64,000 nt of DNA, from NCBI GenBank assembly GCA_947496605.1, contig CANMDF010000002.1, positions 62,001 through 126,000 of the forward strand, in the 5' to 3' direction. A program made the translations under genes and the position numbers. The notes beneath the pieces are model-generated. The model saw only the letters and a list, made by a program, of their open reading frames with translations. It was not told the DNA's origin and made no database searches. Numbering within the stretch: position 1 is the stretch's first letter; every line of letters starts with the position of its first letter. Of this stretch, positions 56,601 through 64,000 are shown in pieces. Source of the DNA: an uncultured Paracoccaceae bacterium (lineage in GTDB: Bacteria > Pseudomonadota > Alphaproteobacteria > Rhodobacterales > Rhodobacteraceae).

Positions 56601-56633
56601 GGCCCATCTCAGGCCCATCTCAGGCCCAGCTTA
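56601..56633 (+). repeat. 11-bp tandem repeat in the rpsT leader
   Basis: Unit GGCCCATCTCA occurs twice (56601-56611, 56612-56622), then a third, imperfect copy GGCCCAGCTTA (56623-56633) ends just before the rpsT ribosome site. It could change leader length between strains. Confidence 0.75.
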
Positions 56634-56645
56634 GGAAACGAACAC

Positions 56646-56909
56646 ATGGCAAACTCACCTCAGGCGAAAAAACGCGCCCGTCAGAACGAAGCCCGCTTTG
56701 CAGTCAACAAAATGCGCCGTTCGCGCATCCGTACATATTTGCGCGCTGTAGAAGAGGCGATCGCCTCTGGCGATCAGAAAGCCGCAGCCGCTGCGTTGAA
56801 AGCCGCACAGCCTGAATTGATGCGTGGCGTCACCAAAGGTGTGATGCACAAGAACACAGCAGCGCGCAAAATGTCGCGCCTGTCTTCACGGGTCAAAGCG
56901 ATCGCGTGA
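56646..56909 (+). CDS. rpsT: 30S ribosomal protein S20
   Basis: 87 residues, strongly basic, all-helical, starting [18 protein letters not shown] and containing [16 protein letters not shown], typical for S20. Binds 16S rRNA early in 30S assembly. Preceded by TTAGGAAACG and a tandem repeat, and followed by a strong terminator. Confidence 0.97.
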   Translation: MANSPQAKKRARQNEARFAVNKMRRSRIRTYLRAVEEAIASGDQKAAAAALKAAQPELMRGVTKGVMHKNTAARKMSRLSSRVKAIA

Positions 56910-56941
56910 TTCTGCGCAAAACTGCAGAGAATGAAGATTTC

Positions 56942-56971
56942 AAGCGCGCCCATGCAGGGCGCGCTTTTTTT
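56942..56971 (+). terminator. Intrinsic terminator of rpsT
   Basis: Ten-bp perfect stem (56942-56951 with 56957-56966, 5-nt loop) whose right arm runs into a seven-T tract (56965-56971). Confidence 0.92.
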
Positions 56972-57506
56972 GTGTCGGTGTGATCTGGCCGCGCAGAAAT
57001 CCTGACTTTTCAAAGGGCCAATAGATTCTTTTTGGACAATCACTGAGTCAAGCGCGATGTTGTGTTGAAGCCTCCCCAAACCCCTTGCTACGTTGCTCAT
57101 GCGATTCACATCGTTCCGGGGGGACATGAGGGGGTTTGCGCAGTTGACGATCATCGAAATGTCCTTTGTGACATAAGGTTATTGTCAGAAAAAGCTGCGA
57201 ACTTCATGCAAAAGTGGCGTGGAAAAAGTGGCAAAAGCTGCAAAACTACGTTCATTTGTGTCTGCGGCAAAACCAAGGTCTGCTCCTTGGGGAAGCCTGC
57301 TGTTTGTGGCCCTTTAGCTGCCGATTGGCGCGATCATGCATTTATTGGATGCGGGTCCTGTGCTGCGGTCTATGGTTTTGGGTAGAAGACTATCCGTTCG
57401 GGTTGGGCAACCTGAACGACATGTCTTTTTTGTCCCGGTCTTTGTGTCGTGGGCGCCTGCGGGTGCCCGGTAGAAGCGTAGGCAAGATTTGGGGCAAAGG
57501 GACAAA
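56972..57506. other. Long non-coding region upstream of dnaA
   Basis: 535 bp without a supported gene. It should hold the dnaA promoter. I looked for an origin: no TTATCCACA-like cluster was seen on either strand, only poor matches (for example around 57102-57110), and no clear AT-rich unwinding element. Short direct repeats AAAAGTGGC occur at 57210-57240. An open frame at 57062-57385 has atypical composition and was not accepted. Confidence 0.5.
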
Positions 57507-58844
57507 ATGACGAACGATATCTGGGCAAGAGTGTTAAGAGAACTCAAGAGCGTTTTAGGCGCGAACAGCTACTCAAGCTGGATTGAACCACTCTCTTTCA
57601 CACAATTGTCCGATGGTGTTGCGGTCTTTGATGTCCCGACCAACTTTATTGGCAACTACGTGTCCCAGAATTTTGGCGATCAAATCATGTACCATATGAA
57701 TGCTGCCGGCGAAGACGTCCAACGCCTCAAGTTTCGTGTGCCTAGCCAAACGCGCCCAGCTGATAACACCAAGACACCAAACAAGCCGGTCCGTAATAAA
57801 GCGAACACAGGAGCGCCGCTCGATTCGCGGTTTACCTTCGATACGTTTGTCGTCGGTAAACCGAACGAGCTCGCCCATGCCGCCGCCCGCCGTGTGGCTG
57901 AAGGCGGCCCTGTCACCTTTAATCCGCTGTTTCTGTATGGCGGCGTAGGTCTTGGTAAAACCCACCTGATGCATGCGATCGCGGCTGAGCTGAAAGAACG
58001 CTCGCCTGAATTGAATGTGCTATATCTCTCGGCCGAACAGTTCATGTACCGCTTCATCACAGCATTGCGCGAACGCAAGATGATGGATTTCAAACAGCTG
58101 TTCCGGTCTGTCGATGTGCTGATGGTCGATGACGTCCAATTCATTGGGGGCAAAGACAGCACGCAGGAAGAGTTCTTTCACACATTCAACGCCCTCGTAG
58201 ACGGCCAAAAGCAAATCATCATTTCTGCAGACCGCGCACCGGGCGAGATCAAAGACCTCGAAGAGCGGATTAAATCGCGTCTTCAATGTGGTTTGGTCGT
58301 TGACCTACACCCGACCGACTATGAATTGCGTCTTGGTATTCTGCAGTCCAAGGTAGATGTGTATTCCGCGCAGTATCCTGAACTTGACATAGCCGATGGC
58401 GTTCTGGAATTTCTGGCACACCGTATTTCTACAAACGTCCGTGTACTTGAGGGCGCGTTGACCCGCCTCTTTGCGTTCGCGTCTCTTGTTGGTCGTGAAA
58501 TCACGCTGGAATTGACGCAAGACTGTCTGTCAGACGTGCTCAAAGCGTCGGATCGCAAGGTCACGGTTGAAGAAATCCAGCGTAAAGTGTCCGAGCATTA
58601 CAACATCCGCCTTTCCGATATGATTGGCCCCAAGCGCGTGCGAAACTATGCTCGCCCGCGCCAGATTGCCATGTATCTGGCCAAGCAAATGACCAGCCGG
58701 TCCTTGCCCGAGATTGGGCGTCGTTTTGGTGGCCGTGACCACACAACCGTCATGCACGGGGTCAAGCGCATCGAAGAGCTGAAGGCGTTGGATAGCCAGA
58801 TCGCCGATGATCTGGAACTCTTGCGCCGCGCTTTGCAGGAATAA
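57507..58844 (+). CDS. dnaA: Chromosomal replication initiator DnaA
   Basis: 445 residues from the ATG at 57507 with AAAGGGA upstream. Domain I (WARVLRELKSVLGANSYSSW), a short linker, the AAA+ domain III with GGVGLGKTH (Walker A) and VLMVDDVQFIGGK (Walker B), and DNA-binding domain IV with the GGRDHTTVMHGV signature. Binds DnaA boxes at the origin and opens DNA. dnaN, recF and gyrB follow, the widespread order. Confidence 0.97.
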   Translation: MTNDIWARVLRELKSVLGANSYSSWIEPLSFTQLSDGVAVFDVPTNFIGNYVSQNFGDQIMYHMNAAGEDVQRLKFRVPSQTRPADNTKTPNKPVRNKANTGAPLDSRFTFDTFVVGKPNELAHAAARRVAEGGPVTFNPLFLYGGVGLGKTHLMHAIAAELKERSPELNVLYLSAEQFMYRFITALRERKMMDFKQLFRSVDVLMVDDVQFIGGKDSTQEEFFHTFNALVDGQKQIIISADRAPGEIKDLEERIKSRLQCGLVVDLHPTDYELRLGILQSKVDVYSAQYPELDIADGVLEFLAHRISTNVRVLEGALTRLFAFASLVGREITLELTQDCLSDVLKASDRKVTVEEIQRKVSEHYNIRLSDMIGPKRVRNYARPRQIAMYLAKQMTSRSLPEIGRRFGGRDHTTVMHGVKRIEELKALDSQIADDLELLRRALQE

Positions 58845-58931
58845 ACCAACAAATCGCTTGAGAGTGGCGCGGAATCGGGTACATTTTGCGTCCCGGCAAC
58901 GCCCGGTATCAAGATATGCGGAGATTGGGAC

Positions 58932-60050
58932 ATGAAATTCAGCATTGAACGTGCGGTACTTTTGAAAGCGGTCGCGCAAGCGCAATCCGTTGTCGAGCGG
59001 CGCAACACGATCCCAATCTTGGCAAACGTGCTTGTTGAGGCTGAAGGCGATAGTGTTCAGTTCCGCGCGACAGATTTGGACATCGAAGTTGTCGACCGCG
59101 CACCTGCAAAGGTTGAGCGGGCAGGGGCGACGACAGTATCTGCCGTCACGTTGAACGAAATCGTGCGCAAACTGCCGGACGGTGCTTTGGTCACACTGAC
59201 CGAAGATGGCGCATCTGGTCGATTGACCATTGAAGCGGGGCGGTCAAACTTTTCTTTGGCGACGCTGCCGAAAGAAGATTTCCCTGTAATGGCATCTTCC
59301 GAATATGCCGCGAACTTTTCGGCCCCGGCACCAGTGCTGCGCCGTTTGTTCGACAAGTCGAAGTTCGCGATTTCTACCGAGGAAACAAGATATTACCTGA
59401 ACGGCGTTTATATGCACGTCTCAGACAGTGACGGCGGTAAAGTGCTACGCTGTGTTGCCACAGATGGTCACCGTTTGGCGCGCATCGACGCTGACCTGCC
59501 CGATGGTGCCGCCGATATGGCCGGTGTGATCGTGCCGCGCAAAACAGTGGGTGAGCTGCGTAAACTATTGGACGATGATGATATGCAAATCGCTGTGTCC
59601 GTGTCCGAAACAAAGATCCGTTTTGCGACCCCGGACATCACCCTGACGTCTAAGGTAATCGACGGCACTTTCCCCGACTACACCCGCGTTATTCCGCAAG
59701 GGAACACACGCAAGTTGGAAGTCGACGCCAGTGAATTTGCCAAAGCAGTGGACCGCGTGGCGACCGTATCATCCGAGCGTTCTCGTGCTGTGAAACTGTC
59801 GCTTGATGAAGACAAACTGGTCTTGTCCGTCAATGCGCCTGATAGCGGTGCTGCCGAAGAGGAACTGGCCGTCGCTTATGGGGACGAGCGGTTGGAGATA
59901 GGCTTTAACGCCAAATACCTGCTGGAAATTGCCAGTCAGGTGGATCGCGAGAATGCCGTGTTCATGTTCAACACAGCCGGTGATCCGACGTTGATGCGTG
60001 AGGGCAATGATACATCCGCCGTCTATGTCGTCATGCCGATGCGCGTGTGA
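58932..60050 (+). CDS. dnaN: DNA polymerase III beta (sliding clamp)
   Basis: 372 residues, normal length, three repeated clamp domains; starts MKFSIERAVLLKAVAQAQSV and ends with the conserved YVVMPMRV. Forms the ring that holds polymerase on DNA. 87 bp from dnaA. Confidence 0.97.
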   Translation: MKFSIERAVLLKAVAQAQSVVERRNTIPILANVLVEAEGDSVQFRATDLDIEVVDRAPAKVERAGATTVSAVTLNEIVRKLPDGALVTLTEDGASGRLTIEAGRSNFSLATLPKEDFPVMASSEYAANFSAPAPVLRRLFDKSKFAISTEETRYYLNGVYMHVSDSDGGKVLRCVATDGHRLARIDADLPDGAADMAGVIVPRKTVGELRKLLDDDDMQIAVSVSETKIRFATPDITLTSKVIDGTFPDYTRVIPQGNTRKLEVDASEFAKAVDRVATVSSERSRAVKLSLDEDKLVLSVNAPDSGAAEEELAVAYGDERLEIGFNAKYLLEIASQVDRENAVFMFNTAGDPTLMREGNDTSAVYVVMPMRV

Positions 60051-60058
60051 CGGGCCCC

Positions 60059-60111
60059 AAAATTCTCGAAAATTTTGAAGGCAGGGTTTTTGAAAATCCT
60101 GTGCAGCACCC
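60059..60111 (+). other. Two inverted repeats in the recF leader
   Basis: CAAAATT/AATTTTG (about 60059-60082) and CAGGGTTTT/AAAATCCTG (about 60083-60104) lie between dnaN and recF. They may form hairpins that process or attenuate the dnaN-recF message. No T-run terminator is present. Confidence 0.45.
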
Positions 60112-61212
60112 ATGAGCAAGCTTGCGCTGTCTGATCTGGCGCTCTCGCATTTCCGCTCGCATAAGCGTGTGGGTCTGACACTTGATGGGCGGCCATTGGC
60201 AATTTTTGGACCGAATGGTGCGGGAAAAACCAATATCCTCGAAGCCGTCTCGCTTTTGTCCCCCGGTCGGGGTTTACGCCGTGCAGGTGCCGACGATCTG
60301 ACGCGCAGGCCTGAGGCGCTGGGCTGGAAGATTACATCCGTTCTTCAATCTATCAACCAAACCCATGAAATCGAAACATGGGCCGAGGCGGGTAACCCAC
60401 GACAACTTCGTATTGATGGAAAATCGGCCCCTCAAACTGCACTTGGCCGGATCGGGCGGGTCCTATGGCTGGTCCCCGCAATGGACCGTCTTTGGATTGA
60501 AGGGGCCGAAGGGCGTAGGCGATTTTTGGACCGTGCGACACTTAGCTTTGAGCCGACCCATGCAGAGGCCGTGCTGACGTACGAAAAGGCCATGCGCGAA
60601 CGCAACAGGTTGCTGAAAGACATGGTGCGCGACGCACACTGGTACACCGCGATTGAGGCACAAATGGCTGAGGCAGGGGTTGCGATCCAAAAGAACCGCC
60701 ACCGCGCAATTGAAGAACTGACCGCAGCGCAAGAAGCGGCGACAACGGCTTTTCCAACGGCAACCTTGTCACTGACTGCAGCAGACCCGATCCCAGATGA
60801 CCTGCAAGCAGCCCTCGCCGACAACCGCAACCGCGATATGTCTGCAGGCCGCACGTTGATTGGGCCCCATCGTGCCGACCTTGTTGCGGTATACGCGGAT
60901 AAGGGCGTGCCTGCGAAGGACTGTTCAACAGGAGAGCAAAAGGCGCTTTTGATCAGCCTGATCCTGGCCAATGGGCGTGCACTCGCCCGTGACTTTGGCG
61001 CCCCCCCAATCTTGCTACTGGACGAAGTCGCAGCACATCTTGACGCTTCACGCCGCGCGGCGCTTTATGATGAAATATGCAGCCTAGGGGCGCAGGCCTT
61101 TATGACAGGCACCGGAGCTGAGCTATTCGCAGAACTGGGCGGCCGCGCTCAATACATTGAAGTCACTGAATTAGATGGACAATCCGTCGTCAACCAGAAG
61201 GAAACAGCATGA
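60112..61212 (+). CDS. recF: DNA replication and repair protein RecF
   Basis: 366 residues. SMC-like ATPase with Walker A FGPNGAGKTNILEAVSLL, signature STGEQKALLISLIL and Walker B ILLLDEVAAHLDASRR. Loads RecA at gaps with RecO/RecR. Its stop overlaps the next gene by 4 bp. Confidence 0.96.
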   Translation: MSKLALSDLALSHFRSHKRVGLTLDGRPLAIFGPNGAGKTNILEAVSLLSPGRGLRRAGADDLTRRPEALGWKITSVLQSINQTHEIETWAEAGNPRQLRIDGKSAPQTALGRIGRVLWLVPAMDRLWIEGAEGRRRFLDRATLSFEPTHAEAVLTYEKAMRERNRLLKDMVRDAHWYTAIEAQMAEAGVAIQKNRHRAIEELTAAQEAATTAFPTATLSLTAADPIPDDLQAALADNRNRDMSAGRTLIGPHRADLVAVYADKGVPAKDCSTGEQKALLISLILANGRALARDFGAPPILLLDEVAAHLDASRRAALYDEICSLGAQAFMTGTGAELFAELGGRAQYIEVTELDGQSVVNQKETA

Positions 61213-61643
61213 CACCTCAGCGCGTTACTTTGATCACTCTTGGTGTGGCTGATTTGGCGAGGTCCAAAGCATTTTACGGTGCAATGGGCTGGACCCCGAC
61301 AAGTGACGAAGGCGAAGTCGTCTTTTACCAGATCAACGGCATGGTGCTGGGGTTTTTTGGCTTAGGCCCGCTGGCCAACGACCAAGGGCGGCCTGATGCC
61401 AAGCTTGGCACGGGTGCAGTCACGCTGGCGCAAAATTTCACGACAACCGAAGAAGTTGCTGCGGCCTATGCCCTAGCACTCAAGGCCGGTGCCACAGCGC
61501 TCAAAGCGCCTGAAAAGGTGTTTTGGGGCGGATACTCGGGTTACTATGCTGACCCTGATGGCCATGTTTGGGAGGTCGCGCAGAACCCGTTTTGGGAATT
61601 GAATGAAGATGGCAGTCTATCAATCGTACCAGATGCAGATTGA
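61209..61643 (+). CDS. VOC-family protein (glyoxalase/dioxygenase fold)
   Basis: 144 residues, two beta-alpha-beta-beta-beta modules: RVTLITLGVADLARSKAFYGAMGW at the start and GYSGYYADPDGHVWEVAQNP near the end, the latter with the usual metal-ligand His/Glu pair. The enzymatic role is unknown. Coupled to recF by ATGA overlap. Confidence 0.87.
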   Translation: MTPQRVTLITLGVADLARSKAFYGAMGWTPTSDEGEVVFYQINGMVLGFFGLGPLANDQGRPDAKLGTGAVTLAQNFTTTEEVAAAYALALKAGATALKAPEKVFWGGYSGYYADPDGHVWEVAQNPFWELNEDGSLSIVPDAD

Positions 61644-62166
61644 AACCCATCATGAAATCGCGCTGACACAGGCCATTGATGCCGAGATAGCCGCATTGCT
61701 TGAGGCCGCATTTGGCAAGGATGACGGATTTGAGGGGCGTTCGTTCTACAAGCAGCACCACCATCTGCGTGTTCTTGGCCGCAAAGGTGACCGGCTTATA
61801 GGGCATGTTGCATTATGCTATCGGGCCATTCGGATGGGTGATGCGCTTGTCCCGACTATTGGTTTGGCCGAGGTCGCGACAGCGCCAGATCATGGCGGTA
61901 AAGGTGTTGCATCAATGCTGTTGAAGGAAACGATCAAAATCGCCTCGGGCACGCAGGCGGCTTTTATTTTGCTGTTCGCTGATCACCCGATTTATGAAAG
62001 GCGCGGGTTTAAGAAAGTGACGAACACACTGCGCTATACCCAGATTGAGGACAGCTGTTCAAAAGAGGTCGTGACCCGCCCGACGGACGCGCTGCATGTC
62101 ATGGCCATCGGCGATCAGACGTGGGATGACACTGCGGACGTCGACTTGCTGGGGCATCTCTTTTGA
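61633..62166 (+). CDS. GNAT-family N-acetyltransferase
   Basis: About 177 residues. The acetyl-CoA binding motif A is seen in EVATAPDHGGKGVASMLLKETI, and the DHPIYERRGFKKV end is typical of GNAT proteins. It overlaps the VOC gene, and starts at 61603, 61612 or 61633 are possible; none has a strong ribosome site. Substrate unknown. Confidence 0.8.
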   Translation: MQIETHHEIALTQAIDAEIAALLEAAFGKDDGFEGRSFYKQHHHLRVLGRKGDRLIGHVALCYRAIRMGDALVPTIGLAEVATAPDHGGKGVASMLLKETIKIASGTQAAFILLFADHPIYERRGFKKVTNTLRYTQIEDSCSKEVVTRPTDALHVMAIGDQTWDDTADVDLLGHLF

Positions 62167-62167
62167 T

Positions 62168-62788
62168 ATGACGATTTCATTTTACGACATGCTGCTTTAC
62201 GCGGGTGCACTGGTTATCTTGTTCATGACGCCGGGCCCTGTCTGGGTTGCCCTGCTTGCACGGTCGCTTTCTGGCGGGTTTCAGGCGGCATGGCCGTTGG
62301 CGCTGGGCGTTGCGATCGGAGATATCCTTTGGCCGCTTGTGGCGGTCCTTGGCGTCGCCTGGCTGGTGTCTGAGTTCGCAGGGTTCATGGATGTCCTGAA
62401 ATACGTCGCCATCCTTGTCTTTATGCTGATGGGGGCGGCATTGATCCGCAACGCGGATCATGCGCTGGATGCCAATAGTCGCCTGACGAAACCGGGCATG
62501 TGGGCCGGGTTCTTGGCAGGCGTTGCGGTGATCATAGGGAACCCAAAGGCGGTGTTGTTCTACATGGGCGTGTTGCCAGGGTTCTTTGATCTGAGTGCCG
62601 TCACTGCACTGGATATGGTGGTGATTTGCACGTTGAGTTTTGTTGTCCCGTTGCTAGGGAATCTGATCTTAGCGGCCTCAGTTGATCGGGTGCGCGGTTT
62701 GCTAAAATCGCCCGGTACAGTGCGCAAAATGAACATCATTGCGGGGTGTTTGTTGATTGGTGTTGGCGTCGTAGTTGGGCTGACCTGA
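62168..62788 (+). CDS. LysE/RhtB-family amino-acid exporter
   Basis: 206 residues with six membrane helices. The LysE-type motif FMTPGPVWVALLARSLSGG lies in the first loop and GNPKAVLFYMGVLPGF in the middle, both hallmarks of the family. It starts 1 bp after the GNAT stop. Confidence 0.9.
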   Translation: MTISFYDMLLYAGALVILFMTPGPVWVALLARSLSGGFQAAWPLALGVAIGDILWPLVAVLGVAWLVSEFAGFMDVLKYVAILVFMLMGAALIRNADHALDANSRLTKPGMWAGFLAGVAVIIGNPKAVLFYMGVLPGFFDLSAVTALDMVVICTLSFVVPLLGNLILAASVDRVRGLLKSPGTVRKMNIIAGCLLIGVGVVVGLT

Positions 62789-62882
62789 GGGTTCGTCGAA
62801 AACCACAAAATCTTGTGTCATTCGCGTGACAAACTGCCCCAAAACGCATATATTTTGGGGATAAGAATACAGGATTTCCCCC

Positions 62883-64000
62883 ATGGCCGACGAACCACAA
62901 AAGCAAGAAGACTACGGCGCTGATTCCATCAAAGTTCTCAAGGGCTTAGAGGCGGTACGCAAGCGTCCGGGCATGTATATCGGCGACACCGATGACGGCT
63001 CTGGTCTGCATCATATGGTTTACGAGGTCGTGGACAACGGCATTGATGAGGCGCTGGCCGGTCACGCCGACCATGTTTATGTGAAAATCAATGGTGACGG
63101 GTCGATCACCGTGGGCGACAATGGGCGCGGTATTCCAGTGGGCATCCATGAGGAAGAAGGCGTTTCGGCGGCTGAGGTGATCATGACCCAGCTGCACGCT
63201 GGCGGTAAGTTCGACAGCAATTCCTACAAAGTCTCGGGTGGTCTGCACGGCGTAGGCGTGTCCGTTGTGAACGCGCTGTCTGACTATCTGGAACTGCGCA
63301 TCTGGCGCGACGACAAAGAGCACTACGCCCGGTTTGAGGGTGGCTTTACGACCGAACATTTGCGCGTTGAGGGCCCAGCCAATGGGCGCAAAGGCACCGA
63401 GGTCACATTTCTCGCCTCAACTGAGACATTCAGCAACCGTGATTTTGAATTCAACATCCTTGAGAAACGTCTGCGCGAATTAGCGTTTCTGAACTCTGGT
63501 GTGCGGATCATTTTGGAAGACCTTCGTCCTGCAGAACCGCTGAAGGCTGATTTGTTTTACGACGGTGGCGTGAAAGAATTTGTGAAATACCTCGACCGGT
63601 CCAAGACCCCATTGATGGAAGAGCCGATCTATGTGACCGGCGAACGTGATGACATCGGTGTCGAAGTCGCGATGTGGTGGAACGACAGCTATAATGAAAT
63701 GGTGCTGCCGTTTACAAACAACATCCCGCAGCGCGATGGCGGTACACACCTTGCCGGCTTCCGTGGTGCGCTGACCCGCGCGATTGCGAAATACGCGACT
63801 GAGACGGGGATTTCGAAGAAGGAAAAGGTCTCGCTTACCGGCGATGATGCACGTGAGGGGCTAACTTGCGTGCTGTCAGTCAAAGTGCCTGATCCCAAGT
63901 TTTCCAGCCAGACCAAAGATAAATTGGTTAGCTCTGAAGTGCGCCCTGCCGTCGAAAACCTGATGGGTGAAAAACTGAATGAGTGGTTCGAAGAGAACCC
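62883..64000 (+). CDS. gyrB: DNA gyrase subunit B (5' part)
   Basis: Starts at the ATG 62883 and is open to the right edge (372 codons visible of about 800). GHKL ATPase domain: [40 protein letters not shown] and [15 protein letters not shown]. The transducer domain begins about residue 225. Supplies the ATPase of DNA gyrase with GyrA. The window ends inside the gene. Confidence 0.97.
   Translation, partial: MADEPQKQEDYGADSIKVLKGLEAVRKRPGMYIGDTDDGSGLHHMVYEVVDNGIDEALAGHADHVYVKINGDGSITVGDNGRGIPVGIHEEEGVSAAEVIMTQLHAGGKFDSNSYKVSGGLHGVGVSVVNALSDYLELRIWRDDKEHYARFEGGFTTEHLRVEGPANGRKGTEVTFLASTETFSNRDFEFNILEKRLRELAFLNSGVRIILEDLRPAEPLKADLFYDGGVKEFVKYLDRSKTPLMEEPIYVTGERDDIGVEVAMWWNDSYNEMVLPFTNNIPQRDGGTHLAGFRGALTRAIAKYATETGISKKEKVSLTGDDAREGLTCVLSVKVPDPKFSSQTKDKLVSSEVRPAVENLMGEKLNEWFEEN

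Noticed and set aside
57062..57385. Open frame of 107 codons in the dnaA leader
   Set aside because: Cys/Lys-rich, no ribosome site and no family resemblance; likely chance.
1..64000. CRISPR arrays, insertion sequences, prophage or rRNA/tRNA genes
   Set aside because: No regularly spaced repeats, transposase or integrase-like genes, or RNA gene signatures were found by eye in the window.

Overview
This window is a stretch of alphaproteobacterial chromosome, most likely from a marine Rhodobacterales (Roseobacter group, perhaps Loktanella/Yoonia-like; the genus is a guess). The evidence is a bacteriochlorophyll a / spheroidenone-type photosynthesis gene cluster with a pufQBALM operon of Rhodobacter type, tandem PpsR/CrtJ operators (TGT-N12-ACA), and the housekeeping order ubiB-ubiE-mutM-...-rpsT-dnaA-dnaN-recF-...-gyrB. 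No rRNA, tRNA, CRISPR array, insertion sequence or prophage was seen.

Layout. 1-14950: accessory and envelope genes. These are a frameshifted gene remnant at the left edge; an M20 peptidase/GT2 glycosyltransferase pair; a GT-C-like membrane protein with GtrA and a methyltransferase; a hydantoinase/oxoprolinase; a DUF3179 protein; a ynjF-ynjB-ynjC-ynjD set (CDP-alcohol phosphatidyltransferase plus an uncharacterised ABC importer); and an AT-richer SUFU-domain gene. 14996-29537: main photosynthesis block, crtC-crtD reading left and crtE-crtF-bchC-bchX-bchY-bchZ-pufQ-pufB-pufA-pufL-pufM-pufX reading right, followed by dxs. Two tandem PpsR operator pairs lie in front of crtD/crtE and bchC.

29599-44026: 14 kb without photosynthesis genes. 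It holds an RNA methyltransferase, a Slam/DUF560-like outer-membrane protein next to two CAP-domain lipoproteins, gloB, clpA, small membrane proteins, an ABC1 kinase, an ExbB/OmpA-type proton-channel pair and ChaC. 44081-48010: second photosynthesis block (bchG-pucC-like-bchP-idi, leftward) with a third PpsR pair over the bchG start. 48217-52360: a sugar-type oxidoreductase with a LacI-like palindrome in front, a 5' fragment of motB broken at an inverted repeat, and an isolated group of flagellar genes (flgN-like, flgJ-like, fliK, flgD). 52357-64000: ubiquinone genes, mutM, an enoyl-CoA hydratase, rpsT, dnaA, dnaN, recF, small accessory genes and the 5' part of gyrB.

How it fits together. dxs, idi and crtE supply isoprenoid precursors. 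crtC/D/F finish the carotenoid, bchXYZ/C/P/G finish bacteriochlorophyll a, and puf encodes LH1 and the reaction centre. The operon ends in a PufX-like gene instead of pufC and PufM has no extension, so the reaction centre is predicted to work without a tetraheme cytochrome subunit. The rest of the bch genes, puhA and ppsR must lie elsewhere. The most notable items are the divergent PufX, the PpsR site across the SD-less start of bchG, the broken motB, the Slam-like/CAP-lipoprotein neighbourhood and the ynjF-BCD set.
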